Shown here piece after piece: positions 1 to 9,105 of a stretch of DNA of 48,636 bases. The stretch spans positions 1 through 48,636 of the forward strand of contig NZ_JABFNN010000028.1 of assembly GCF_013090115.1 (NCBI RefSeq), written 5' to 3'. The notes under the pieces are model-generated. The model saw only the letters and a list, made by a program, of their open reading frames with translations. It was not told where the DNA came from and did not search any database. Position numbers and translations under genes: made by a program. Origin of the DNA: Flagellimonas amphidinii. GTDB taxonomy: Bacteria > Bacteroidota > Bacteroidia > Flavobacteriales > Flavobacteriaceae. Numbering within the stretch: position 1 is the first letter of the stretch; each line of letters starts with the position of its first letter.

Positions 1-2649
1 CTGACCCTGGGCAGTGCCACTGGCGATGTGACCCTTGGCGGTCAGGCCTCTACGACCTATACGATCAACAACGACGATACAGCCTCGGTAACAATAGCTA
101 ACGCTAGTGGTAATGAAGACGATGGAGCTATCCAACTTTCAGCTATTTTAAACAACACAGTGAACGGTGGATTTACGGTACAGGTTTCCACAAATAATGG
201 TTCCGCTACTTTGACAGACAACGATTACACTAGTCTGACTCAAACTCTTAATTTTGATGGGACAGCTGGAGAAACAGAAATATTTTCAGTCATACCAACT
301 GCTGATGCTATTATCGAGGGGAATGAAACATTGACAGTTACAATGAATAATTTGGCAGGAACCTCTTTACCAGTGAATATTACAGATACTGCTACGGTTA
401 CTATAAATAATGACGATACCTGTGCGGCAGGAAATACAGCGCCAACTTTTGTGGATGGTTCAATCGTTGCTTTTTGTGATGGCTTTACGCAAAACTTGAA
501 TGATTATACCAACAGTTTGCCTCCTGCGGGTTCGGCTTTACAATGGAGTACCAATTCGAATACTAATAGTACAGAAGATTACTTATTAACAAGTACCGTC
601 ACTACATCAGGAACTTATTATGGGTTTTTCTATGATGCCTTAAATGGTTGTGCGAGTTCAACTTTGGAGGTGACCATAGAGCAGAATACCACTCCTTCCG
701 CTGGAACTACTACAAACATTGCAACATGTAGCAACTCTGGCGATGGAGGCACTGTAGTTGATCTGGATGATCAGATTACGGGTGAGGATGCAGGAACTTG
801 GTTGCTCACAAGTAGTCCAGGCGGGGCATCCATTACCATCAATGCAAACAATATTATTAATTTTAATGGGCAACCTGAAGGAGATTACACTTTTACCTAT
901 ACTACCAATACAGCAAATTTACCTTGTGTTGACCAAAGTGTGGATTTGACGGTAACCGTTCAGGATTGTTCTGTACCTTGTGATGCTGGAAATACGGCAC
1001 CTGTGCTGGATACTTCAGAACCAACGGAGTTTTGTGATGCTGTTCTAGCCGATTTGGATGATTATGTAACCAGTACTGCACCAACAGGAAGTGTGCTGAC
1101 TTGGAGTACCAATCCAGATCCACTTCAAACTGATGCGCATAGAAATAGTTTGGTGAATGCTCCTGGAGCTTATTTTGGCTTCTTTTATGATACTGCCAAT
1201 AATTGTGCTAGCCCAACACTAACGGTTACACTCGTTCGAAATGCTACGCCAACGGTAGACAGTACTGCGGGAGATTTTCGGTGTGGGGAGGGAACGGTAA
1301 CCTTAACAGCTTCTGTAAGCGATGGTAGTACACTAAATTGGTACGCGAATCCTACAGGCGGGACCATTTTGGGTTCTGGAAGTAGTTTTGAAACCCCATC
1401 AATTACAACAACAACCTCCTTTTATGTAGAGGCAGAAGGCAATGGATGTAGTTCAGGTCGGATAGAAGTTGTTGCTACTGTAAATGATGTGCCCTCTGCA
1501 GGGACACCGACCAATACTGTGGCATGTAGTACCTCAGGTAATGGAGGGCCGTCGGTAATTGACTTGGATACTACATTGTCTGGACAAGACCCAGGGACGT
1601 GGGCTGTGGTAACCGATCCATCTAATGGAAGCCTTGTTATCGGAGCGGAAAATAATGTAGATTTTGAAGGTTTGCCTGATGGTAATTATGTATTTGAATA
1701 TACAACCTCAGGTGCCGTTGCCCCATGTACGGATAGTGCTGTTCAGGTTACCATAACGGTAAGCGATTGTATTGTGGATACGGATGGGGATGGTCTTACG
1801 GATGGAGAAGAGAATACTTTAGGAACTGATCCTAATAACCCTGATACTGATGATGATGGTTTAACGGATAATGAAGAATTTTCGGGAGTTGATGACTCTA
1901 CCACCACTGAAATTCCTGAAGGGGAATCCAATCCATTAGATCCTTGCGATCCTTTCCTAACACCTGATTGTAATCCGGAGGATATAGATTTGGCCATTAC
2001 CAAAGAGGTAAATGAAGAACAACCACTGTTGGCAGATGAAATAACCTTTACTATCACTTTGGAAAATGTGGATAGGGTTAGAGTATTGGATATTGTTGTA
2101 TCCGATATATTGGATGAAGCTTTCTTATATGTTTCACATGAAGCGTCTATAGGCACCTATAATCAGCTTACTGGGGAATGGTCCATTGACGAATGGATTG
2201 TGGATGACCCAAATATGCCCCAAATAGAAACTTTGGTCATTACGGTCAATGTAAATACAACGGGAACATTTCAAAATACAGCAACATTGGTTTCATCACT
2301 ACCTTCGGATGCCACAATAATAGATAATAATTCAGCTACGGTTACTATTACGGTCAATCGTAGTCAATGCGAAGACCCAGGAACTATTTGTAATATATTT
2401 TCACCGAATGGAGATGGTATTAATGATAGGTTAATTTTAGTGGGGCATGAACAATTTTCCAGCAATAGATTGGAAGTTTTTGACCGCTACGGGAATAGCG
2501 TATTTGAAATGGATAATTATAACAGTTCTTGGGAAGGGACAGGAAACAGTGGTGACCTCCCCAAAGGGACTTATTATTATATCTTGGATCTAGACACAAC
2601 GGATAATAGTGATGATGTGGTGAAAGGATGGATTCAAATTATTAGATAA
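1..2649 (+). CDS. Large T9SS-secreted surface protein (Calx-beta, TSP3, DUF11, type B sorting domain), 5' end cut off
   Basis: The reading frame is open from the first base, so the gene starts outside the window and 882 C-terminal residues are visible. The GTG at 28 is simply an internal codon. In order I see a Calx-beta-like unit (about residues 25-140, with acidic NNDDT ends), two related Cys-containing modules that each begin near GNTAP (about 145-330 and 330-590), a thrombospondin type-3-like calcium loop (DTDGDGLTDGE, about 592), a DUF11-like adhesion domain (about 660-780), and a gliding-motility C-terminal domain (about 797-882, with FSPNGDGIND and KGTYYY). The last is the type B sorting signal of the type IX secretion system, so the product should be exported and held at the cell surface. 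A PorP/SprF gene follows 6 bases after the stop, as is typical for this class. The ligand is unknown; adhesion is an inference from the domains. Confidence 0.9.
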   Translation: MTLGSATGDVTLGGQASTTYTINNDDTASVTIANASGNEDDGAIQLSAILNNTVNGGFTVQVSTNNGSATLTDNDYTSLTQTLNFDGTAGETEIFSVIPTADAIIEGNETLTVTMNNLAGTSLPVNITDTATVTINNDDTCAAGNTAPTFVDGSIVAFCDGFTQNLNDYTNSLPPAGSALQWSTNSNTNSTEDYLLTSTVTTSGTYYGFFYDALNGCASSTLEVTIEQNTTPSAGTTTNIATCSNSGDGGTVVDLDDQITGEDAGTWLLTSSPGGASITINANNIINFNGQPEGDYTFTYTTNTANLPCVDQSVDLTVTVQDCSVPCDAGNTAPVLDTSEPTEFCDAVLADLDDYVTSTAPTGSVLTWSTNPDPLQTDAHRNSLVNAPGAYFGFFYDTANNCASPTLTVTLVRNATPTVDSTAGDFRCGEGTVTLTASVSDGSTLNWYANPTGGTILGSGSSFETPSITTTTSFYVEAEGNGCSSGRIEVVATVNDVPSAGTPTNTVACSTSGNGGPSVIDLDTTLSGQDPGTWAVVTDPSNGSLVIGAENNVDFEGLPDGNYVFEYTTSGAVAPCTDSAVQVTITVSDCIVDTDGDGLTDGEENTLGTDPNNPDTDDDGLTDNEEFSGVDDSTTTEIPEGESNPLDPCDPFLTPDCNPEDIDLAITKEVNEEQPLLADEITFTITLENVDRVRVLDIVVSDILDEAFLYVSHEASIGTYNQLTGEWSIDEWIVDDPNMPQIETLVITVNVNTTGTFQNTATLVSSLPSDATIIDNNSATVTITVNRSQCEDPGTICNIFSPNGDGINDRLILVGHEQFSSNRLEVFDRYGNSVFEMDNYNSSWEGTGNSGDLPKGTYYYILDLDTTDNSDDVVKGWIQIIR

Positions 2650-2655
2650 ACTAAA

Positions 2656-3654
2656 ATGCCAGAAAATATTGGTTTAAAAACATATCGATTAGTGCTGTTG
2701 TTGTTCTTGGTGGGTCTTGGAATCTCCAATGCACAGAAAGAACCACAATACACGCAATACATGTACAATATTGGTAGTTTTAATCCCGCTTATGTGGGCA
2801 CGGTGGAAACTCCCGAGGCAGCTGGATTGTATAGGGCACAATGGATAGATGTTCCTGGTGCGCCGACTACCATTAGATTTGGTGCGAATGTTCCTTTTGC
2901 TGATGATAAGACTGGTTTGGGTTTAAACATTGTGAACGACGAATTGGGCCCTTCCAATCAAACCTATATAGACGTTTCTTACTCCTATCAAATCAACCTT
3001 TCTGAAGATACTAAGTTGTCTTTTGGCCTTTCAGCAGGTGGTTCTATGTTGAGTTTGGATTACTCTGAAGGCTTTCTTCAAAATCCTGGAGAACCAACCA
3101 TTACTGAAGAAAATCTCAGTAACTTTTACCCAACGGTAGGAGCAGGTCTCTTTTTGTATGGAGATGAGGATTGGTATCTGGGACTTTCAGTACCCAACTT
3201 TTTAACCAATGGATTGTACAATGATGAAGTGGCTACCATTGTGGAAGATAGCATGCAGTTTAACTTAATAGGAGGGTATGTGTTTCAAATTGCAGATAGG
3301 ACAAAGTTTAAACCTGCATTGTTGATCAATTACCTGTCGGGCGCTCCAGCTAATGTGAACCTATCTGCCAATTTTCAATTTATTGATGCTCTGACCGTAG
3401 GAGCTTCCTATCGATTTGATAATGCTGTAAGTGCTTTGGCTGGATTTCAAGTGTCCAATGCCTTGTTTTTGGGATATTCCTACGATTATAACACCAATGG
3501 GTTAGGTGAGTATAGTGGTGGTTCCCATGAAGCTATTTTAAAATTTTATATTGGTCGCGGTGGTTTTGGTTCAAGTGGCAACAGGAATAAGAGTAATAAG
3601 AATAAAAATTTAAAAGGAAAACCAAAACAAATAGATTCCCCAAGATTTTTCTAA
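2656..3654 (+). CDS. PorP/SprF family type IX secretion membrane protein
   Basis: The 332-residue product has an N-terminal signal peptide (hydrophobic core about residues 13-25, cleavage near SNAQ) followed by the hallmark PQYTQYMYN and NPAYVGT segments of the PorP/SprF family. The rest is a run of alternating amphipathic strands as in an outer-membrane beta-barrel, with a Lys/Asn/Gly-rich tail. Family members are partners of T9SS cargo that carries type B sorting domains and help deliver or anchor it. The gene starts 6 bases after the adhesin stop and ends 1 base before the OmpA-family gene, so the three are surely one operon. It is probably specific to the upstream cargo and is not the core SprF needed for gliding; that is inferred from position. 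Confidence 0.9.
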   Translation: MPENIGLKTYRLVLLLFLVGLGISNAQKEPQYTQYMYNIGSFNPAYVGTVETPEAAGLYRAQWIDVPGAPTTIRFGANVPFADDKTGLGLNIVNDELGPSNQTYIDVSYSYQINLSEDTKLSFGLSAGGSMLSLDYSEGFLQNPGEPTITEENLSNFYPTVGAGLFLYGDEDWYLGLSVPNFLTNGLYNDEVATIVEDSMQFNLIGGYVFQIADRTKFKPALLINYLSGAPANVNLSANFQFIDALTVGASYRFDNAVSALAGFQVSNALFLGYSYDYNTNGLGEYSGGSHEAILKFYIGRGGFGSSGNRNKSNKNKNLKGKPKQIDSPRFF

Positions 3655-3655
3655 A

Positions 3656-5602
3656 ATGAATGCAACAAAAAAATTGATCTTCATCTTCTTTACGTTCCTT
3701 TTGGGAATGGTTTTTTGCTTTGCACAAGGGAAAAAGTCAAAAGGAGACAACTATTTTTTTCAATATCAATACCAACAAGCCGTAACTGCATACGAATCCG
3801 AATTGCGTGAAGCAACTTTAACAGAGCAACAATTTTTAAACTTAGCAGACTCCTATTTTAAGACGAATAACTTCGAGAAAGCTTCAGAAGTATATTTGGA
3901 GTTATATGAAAAGGGATTCAAGATGGGCAACCATCATTTTAATAAAATGTTGCAAAGCCTATCAAAAACATCTAATGTTGAAAACAAGAATGCTGTTATA
4001 GATTCGTTGTCCAAAAAATTTACAAAAGAGTTTTTGGAGAATGTTGAATTCAATAATCAGATTCTACAAAATAGCGTTGGCCAAGCAAGTCTTGATTTTC
4101 AGGTTTTTAATTTAGAGAATAATAGTCCGCAATCTGATTTTTCACCTTCATTCTACAAAGAAAAACTGTTATTCTCTAGTGGCAGGTCGCACAGTAAAAA
4201 GAATAGATACGAGCCTGCAGGAGAAGGTTACCTTAGCATTTATGAAGCTGATTTGCAACCCGATGGTCAAATATCAGATGTGTTGAACTTTACTGGCGTT
4301 CCAAATTCAAAATATCATAAAGCAACACCTTATTTTTCTTCAGGATTGAACAGTATATTATATGTGCTCTCCAACACTTCTGGAGGTGAGTTGGCTTTTG
4401 ATGCTAACGGAAAAAATGCTTTGGCTATTGGCATGCAAATTTTTGATGGTCCGTTTCGTTTGTTACTAAAGGATTTAAGTACCTCGTTTTACTATCCCTT
4501 CTATGATGAAAAAAGTGGTAAACTCTATTTTTCTGCCAATTTTGATGATGGTTATGGTGGAACAGACATCTATTATGTCTACACCAATAATGGCCAGATC
4601 ATGTCAGCTCCAATTAATTTGGGACCTCGAATCAATTCTCCGGGTAATGAAATAGCACCATTCATTTTTGAAGACAGTTTCTATTTTTCGTCGGATGCGT
4701 TTTATGGATTGGGCGGGATGGATATTTATAAGTCCAATGTAGAAGGGGAATCTTTCAGTATTCCGATAAATTTAGGAGAGGGAATAAATTCTATGGAAGA
4801 TGATTTTGGTTTGATTATAAGGAATGAAGGTGATGGACTTTTGGGCTATTTTGCCTCCAATCGCCCAGGGGGAAAGGGAAAGGATGACCTGTATGGTTTT
4901 AAAGTCGATGAAAAGCCAGGTCTGAAGACCTTGACATTCAAAGGGAAGGTATTAAAACCTTACGGCGATTCCAAAGTAATAGCAAAAGCTGCTGTTAGAT
5001 TACGGAAGAAAGATGGAACTCTATTGGCGGAAACTTATTCTGATGATGCGGGAAATTATAGATTGGAAGTCCCTTGGGAAAATGAGGTGGTTTTAGAATC
5101 TTCAAAGGAACGATATTCTACTTATAACAAAAGCTATACTGAAGAAGAACTAAACACTTTGGAAAATTCCGCAAATAACGTTGAACTTTTTTTATACGAT
5201 GATTTGGTAGAGGAGAAAGAAGGTCAGATGGTTGTGAAAATGAAAAAATTTGTCTTTGGAAAATCGCAAACAACGCTGACTGACGAGATTAAAAAGGAAT
5301 TGGACAAAGCAGTCACTTTTGTAGAACAGTTTCCGGTAGCGCAATTGCGAATAGAAACGTATACCGATAGTAGGGGAGGTAGCAGTACCAATTTTAGATT
5401 AACCCAAAGTAGATCGGATGCTATAAAAGCTTATCTGTTGGAGCGAGGTGTTCCGAATACAAATATCTTATACTCAATTGGATATGGAGAGGATAAAATT
5501 CTGAACAATTGTACCAATGGAGTATTCTGTCTGGAAATGTTGCATCAACAGAATCAACGATCATTGATTGTTGTGCTAAATGACAATATACTTTTTGATT
5601 AA
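3656..5602 (+). CDS. OmpA-family protein with TPR-like and PD40 repeats, T9SS-associated
   Basis: The 648-residue product begins with a signal peptide ending near FCFAQG. Residues about 30-110 look like TPR-type helices, and about 150-420 hold PD40/WD40-like beta-propeller blades (recurring LLFSSGR, KLYFSANF and FYFSSDAF segments followed by G-G-x-D-I-Y). Next comes a carboxypeptidase-regulatory-like beta-sandwich (about 425-500) and a C-terminal OmpA domain (about 530-648, with TYTDSRG and SRSDAIKAYL) that should bind peptidoglycan. This architecture is the usual third member beside PorP/SprF and a type B cargo protein, and PorE-like proteins of T9SS have a similar layout. It probably anchors the complex to the cell wall. 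The stop codon directly abuts the stop of the convergent transporter gene. Confidence 0.88.
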   Translation: MNATKKLIFIFFTFLLGMVFCFAQGKKSKGDNYFFQYQYQQAVTAYESELREATLTEQQFLNLADSYFKTNNFEKASEVYLELYEKGFKMGNHHFNKMLQSLSKTSNVENKNAVIDSLSKKFTKEFLENVEFNNQILQNSVGQASLDFQVFNLENNSPQSDFSPSFYKEKLLFSSGRSHSKKNRYEPAGEGYLSIYEADLQPDGQISDVLNFTGVPNSKYHKATPYFSSGLNSILYVLSNTSGGELAFDANGKNALAIGMQIFDGPFRLLLKDLSTSFYYPFYDEKSGKLYFSANFDDGYGGTDIYYVYTNNGQIMSAPINLGPRINSPGNEIAPFIFEDSFYFSSDAFYGLGGMDIYKSNVEGESFSIPINLGEGINSMEDDFGLIIRNEGDGLLGYFASNRPGGKGKDDLYGFKVDEKPGLKTLTFKGKVLKPYGDSKVIAKAAVRLRKKDGTLLAETYSDDAGNYRLEVPWENEVVLESSKERYSTYNKSYTEEELNTLENSANNVELFLYDDLVEEKEGQMVVKMKKFVFGKSQTTLTDEIKKELDKAVTFVEQFPVAQLRIETYTDSRGGSSTNFRLTQSRSDAIKAYLLERGVPNTNILYSIGYGEDKILNNCTNGVFCLEMLHQQNQRSLIVVLNDNILFD

Positions 5603-6856
5603 TTACAACAATAGCATCCAACAATAATAAAGTGCAAAAAGGGAGAGAAATACAATTCCCGAATACGTGAGGATTCTTAATCCAATTTTAGGTTGGAATT
5701 CTGTAGGCATATCTTTTCCAACTACAGTTTTTAGATTCATCCAGCCCAACAACGGAGCCAAGACAAAGGAAACAAATGTGGCCAAGGCCACAAGATTGGC
5801 CATATTGGCACTGAATTGGTCAATCATAATCCAGTTTACTACAGCCATGAACAAAACCGTGATGGTAAAAGTATTTTTACTCTTGAAAGCTTTCTTTTTT
5901 GGAAAAAGCTTTTGAAGTACATCAATACTTACACGTGATATAGCATCATGGGCCGTCATACATGTACTGAACATAGTGGCAAAAGCAGCAACAGCTATCA
6001 AGAAATAGGCCCAGTTGCCTATGTGGGCTGTAAAAAGAGATACCAGCTGATCAGCAAAAACTACAGCACTGCCACTTAATTCTGTACCTGTACCATATAA
6101 GGTCATACATCCAATAACCATAAAGAAAACTGCCAAAAGTGCAGTTAAAATATAACCTAAATTGAATTCCTGTAACGCCAGTTTAAGGGAAGGTTTGTTT
6201 TTCATGGTCTTGAAGTTTTCAATGCTCCACATACTCACCCATCCTGAGGCTTCAACTGCAGTTGGCATCCATCCCATTAATCCAATCAAGAAAAGTATAC
6301 CAACTTCATTAAAAATTTCTGGTTTTTGAAAAGTAGTGGAACGGGGCACGCTACCTTTTTCTATCACCATAACTGTAGTAATTAATAGAGCGATAAACAG
6401 GATGGTTATCACAGCCTTTAAGGAGTCTTCCAGAAACCGATATTTTCCAACAATGAGCAATAGGCTGATGAATGCAAAAAGAACAAGTGCCACCATACTT
6501 ATATCAATACCTGAAATATTGAAAAGGTTCATAAAAAGTCCTGCAGTGACTACATAGAGTGCAGCCAAAATGGTAAAGGTGGAGATTAAGGTGACAAAGG
6601 CATACACCCATAGGTATTTTTTGCCCAAATTCAGATACCCTTGCACTAAACTCTTTTCGGTGACCGTAGTATAGCGCACACCAAACTCAAAAAAAGGATA
6701 TTTGAAAATATTGGCCAATAGAATGGGGATAACCATTACCCAACCATATTGGGCACCCGCTTTTGTGGATAATACCAAATGGGAGGTGCCTATGGCCATG
6801 CTGGCAAACAATAGCCCAGGGCCGAGTACTTTTAGAAGGGTAGTTAGTTTTGTCAT
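5603..6856 (-). CDS. Nramp-family transporter homologue lacking the DPGN metal motif
   Basis: The 417-residue product has about 11 hydrophobic segments and the LeuT-fold Nramp layout: GPGLLFA in TM1, GAQYGW after it, and a TM6 segment with MPTAVEASGW. In metal-transporting Nramp proteins TM1 carries DPGN and TM6 carries A-x-M-P-H. Here the aligned TM1 residues are GTSH (23-26) and TM6 reads GWMPTA, so only the Met (197) and Pro are kept. Transport of Mn2+ or Fe2+ therefore cannot be assumed; the substrate is unknown. The gene is monocistronic and convergent with the OmpA-family gene, the stop codons being adjacent with no base between. Membership of the superfamily is fairly sure, the function is not. 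Confidence 0.8.
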   Translation of the reverse strand: MTKLTTLLKVLGPGLLFASMAIGTSHLVLSTKAGAQYGWVMVIPILLANIFKYPFFEFGVRYTTVTEKSLVQGYLNLGKKYLWVYAFVTLISTFTILAALYVVTAGLFMNLFNISGIDISMVALVLFAFISLLLIVGKYRFLEDSLKAVITILFIALLITTVMVIEKGSVPRSTTFQKPEIFNEVGILFLIGLMGWMPTAVEASGWVSMWSIENFKTMKNKPSLKLALQEFNLGYILTALLAVFFMVIGCMTLYGTGTELSGSAVVFADQLVSLFTAHIGNWAYFLIAVAAFATMFSTCMTAHDAISRVSIDVLQKLFPKKKAFKSKNTFTITVLFMAVVNWIMIDQFSANMANLVALATFVSFVLAPLLGWMNLKTVVGKDMPTEFQPKIGLRILTYSGIVFLSLFALYYCWMLLL

Positions 6857-6943
6857 TGATAGTTAAGAAGTACGTTGCCTAAAATAGTATATTTATAGCA
6901 CTCCTTAAAAATCACTTACGGGATAATTAACAGACAAACCTAT

Positions 6944-7999
6944 ATGAAATTTCTAATCAAAATATTTAAAGGCCTATTTGTACTGGTTGTCCTTATGGCA
7001 CTTGTCTATTTCTTAGGGCCTAAAGTAGAAAAGCCAAATCTTGATAAAAAGTTACCGGAGGTTAGTTCAAATTTGAAAGAATTAGACCAATGGGTGAAGT
7101 CCAAAGAAAGTGCTGTAAGCAATATTAAACCCAATAATGAGGCACGTATTATTTGGTTTGATAGTATCCCAACAAAAACAGCATACAGTATTGTTTATTT
7201 GCATGGATGGTCGGCTAGTCAAATGGAAGGGCACCCGCTACATATAGATGTTGCCAAAAAATATGGTTGCAACCTTTACTTGCCAAGATTGGCAGGTCAT
7301 GGATTGGATGAAAAAGAGGCAATGTTGGAGTTAACGGCCGATAAAGTTTTGGCCTCAGCAAAAGAAGCAATTGCCATCGCGAAAGAATTGGGTGATAAGG
7401 TGATTGTAATGGCGACGTCAACGGGAGGCACTTTAGCATTGCACTTGGCGGGAGGAGATACGGATATTGCTGCACTACTGTTGTACTCTCCCAATATTGA
7501 AATTTATGATAAAAATGCAAAATTACTTGCAGGCCCATGGGGACTTCAATTGGCCAAGGCCGTGAAGAAGAGTGATTATCACGAATTTGAGGAGGCCAAT
7601 GAGGAAAAACAAAAATACTGGACCACAAAATATAGGGTGGAGGCATTGACGCACCTTCAAGCCTTGGTGGATAATACCATGCTTCCTGAAACTTTCAATA
7701 AAGTAGAACAGCCCGTTTTTTTAGGCTATTTTTATAAAAATGACTCCATTCAAGATCAAGTAGTATCGGTGCCGGCCATGTTGGAGATGTTTGATAATTT
7801 GGGAACCCCCAAGGAAGAGAAACGAAAAGTGGCCTTTCCAGATGCTGGCGATCATGTGATGACCTCCTATATTACTTCTAAAGATTTGGAATCTGTACGG
7901 AGTGAAACAGAAAGTTTTTTGGAGGAAATTTTGAGTTTGAAAGAAATGAAAACGTTGGATTCGATTCCAATTCAGATAGAAGAAGCCATTGCCATGTAG
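6944..7999 (+). CDS. Membrane-anchored alpha/beta hydrolase
   Basis: The 351-residue product has an N-terminal hydrophobic segment (about residues 8-25) that would anchor it in the inner membrane with the enzyme domain outside, or act as a signal peptide. The hydrolase fold shows an oxyanion-type HGWSAS (87-92), a RLAGHG loop (115-120) and a nucleophile elbow MATSTGG with Ser159; the usual first Gly of G-x-S-x-G is replaced. A late GDHVMTS supplies the likely catalytic His, and an Asp lies in YKNDSIQD. The substrate cannot be told from the sequence; a carboxylesterase or lipase-like activity is the best guess. It stands alone, divergent from the transporter gene. Confidence 0.75.
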   Translation: MKFLIKIFKGLFVLVVLMALVYFLGPKVEKPNLDKKLPEVSSNLKELDQWVKSKESAVSNIKPNNEARIIWFDSIPTKTAYSIVYLHGWSASQMEGHPLHIDVAKKYGCNLYLPRLAGHGLDEKEAMLELTADKVLASAKEAIAIAKELGDKVIVMATSTGGTLALHLAGGDTDIAALLLYSPNIEIYDKNAKLLAGPWGLQLAKAVKKSDYHEFEEANEEKQKYWTTKYRVEALTHLQALVDNTMLPETFNKVEQPVFLGYFYKNDSIQDQVVSVPAMLEMFDNLGTPKEEKRKVAFPDAGDHVMTSYITSKDLESVRSETESFLEEILSLKEMKTLDSIPIQIEEAIAM

Positions 8000-8132
8000 T
8001 TTGTTAAAAAATGCTAAGAATTTTGGTCACTAGATGACTTTCCCAACTTCACAACGTGCATCATAGAATTGTTTTTACAACGGTAAAAAAGGAGATATAA
8101 AAATGTAGCCTTCCCTAAAACTGTAACACATT

Positions 8133-8702
8133 ATGAAAAAAACTCTGATAATATTAATAACCGTTTTGACTTCAAATTTTGTTGAAGCACAATTCATTAA
8201 AGAAAAATCAATAAATGCTCAAATTGGATATGGATTAAGCGTGCCATACAATAGCGTTGATGAAGTTGCAGACGATGGATTTTTTGCACAAGGAGAATTA
8301 GTTCTCAAAGTAAAATCGTGGATTGAATTCAGACCATATGCAGGCTTTATCTTGACGAGTTCAAATGGAGAAGACCTCAATGGTAATCCTACTAATGAAA
8401 AAGCGGAAACAAAAGCCTTCTTGCTTGGAGGAAAAGCAAGAGTTAGAGCGCCAATTCCTTGGGTCGCACCTTATGTAGAAATTGGAATTGGAACTTCAAT
8501 TGGGAGATTTGAAACATTTACAGTATTTGATAACATAGACAAAAGTGGAATTATTTACCATATTCCATTCTCAATAGGACTTGAATTAGGAAAAAATAAT
8601 AATGTTGATTTGGGATTAGCTTATTATTTTCAGCCATCAGTTGAACAGTTTGCTGGAGCATTTGCGGTTGGAATTACATTTCCGTTGAAAAATAAAAAAT
8701 AA
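8133..8702 (+). CDS. Small predicted outer-membrane beta-barrel protein
   Basis: I do not recognise a named family. The 189-residue product has an N-terminal signal peptide (about residues 1-19, ending VEAQ) and then alternating amphipathic strands rich in Gly and aromatic residues (GYGLSVPY, YAGFIL, VAPYVEIGIG, VDLGLAYYF), ending with the strand AVGITFPLK. That is the pattern of an eight-stranded outer-membrane barrel of the OmpW/OprF-like type. The neighbours give no hint: a hydrolase gene upstream on the same strand and tRNA genes downstream on the other. Coding is supported by the ATG after an AT-rich leader and by frame length. Confidence 0.65.
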   Translation: MKKTLIILITVLTSNFVEAQFIKEKSINAQIGYGLSVPYNSVDEVADDGFFAQGELVLKVKSWIEFRPYAGFILTSSNGEDLNGNPTNEKAETKAFLLGGKARVRAPIPWVAPYVEIGIGTSIGRFETFTVFDNIDKSGIIYHIPFSIGLELGKNNNVDLGLAYYFQPSVEQFAGAFAVGITFPLKNKK

Positions 8703-8796
8703 CGAGTACAATACCTGTCAGGCTATCTATGCCCTCCCGGAGAAGAATCAGAATCAAGAATTCTTAGGATTTTCAAAAGTTGCAAGGAAAATAAAA

Positions 8797-8832
8797 TAAA
8801 AAAACCCCATAAACATTATGTTTACAGGGTTT
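8797..8832 (-). terminator. Rho-independent terminator after tRNA-Leu
   Basis: Read on the minus strand, a 13-base-pair stem (AAACCC...GGGTTT, two G-U pairs in the middle) with the loop ATAAT is followed by a run of T residues (8797-8804). It begins just past the 3' end of tRNA-Leu. Confidence 0.75.
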
Positions 8833-8837
8833 AAAAG

Positions 8838-8922
8838 TACTCGAGGCGGGACTTGAACCCGCACGGGCAAAATGCCCACAGGATTTTAAGTCCGGCGTGT
8901 CTACCAATTCCACCACTCGAGC
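8838..8922 (-). tRNA. tRNA-Leu (anticodon UAA)
   Basis: The reverse complement starts GCTCGAGTGG and folds into a class II cloverleaf of 85 bases. The acceptor stem GCTCGAG pairs with CTCGAGT (first pair G-U) with discriminator A. The D arm holds TGGTAGAC, the anticodon loop is CTTAAAA with anticodon TAA, a long variable arm (GTGGGCATTTTGCCC) marks Leu or Ser, and the T arm is GCGGGTTCAAGTCCCGC. CCA is not encoded. Confidence 0.96.
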
Positions 8923-8933
8923 AGGACTTAAAT

Positions 8934-8957
8934 AAAAAAACGCTGCAAGCAGCGTTT
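8934..8957 (-). terminator. Rho-independent terminator after tRNA-Gly
   Basis: On the minus strand a perfect 8-base-pair stem AAACGCTG/CAGCGTTT with loop CTTG is followed by about seven T residues. It lies between tRNA-Gly and tRNA-Leu, so the two tRNAs may be separate transcripts or the longer one is attenuated. Confidence 0.8.
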
Positions 8958-8958
8958 G

Positions 8959-9031
8959 AGCGAAAAACGGGATTCGAACCCGCGACCTCCACCTTGGCAA
9001 GGTGATGCTCTACCAACTGAGCTATTTTCGC
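8959..9031 (-). tRNA. tRNA-Gly (anticodon GCC)
   Basis: The reverse complement is a standard 73-base cloverleaf: acceptor GCGAAAA/TTTTCGC with discriminator T, D arm AGCTCAGTTGGTAGAGC, anticodon stem-loop CACCTTGCCAAGGTG with anticodon GCC, and T arm CGCGGGTTCGAATCCCG. CCA is not encoded. Confidence 0.96.
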
Positions 9032-9105
9032 ATTTTAAAGAACAAAACACTTTTTTTAAGTGCGGATGCAAATTTAAAACATTTCTGTAAATAAGAAAGA
9101 ATTTT

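Noticed and set aside
8773..9016. Overlapping reverse reading frames of 60-75 codons
   Set aside because: They run through the two tRNA genes and their terminators; the translations are simply tRNA sequence.
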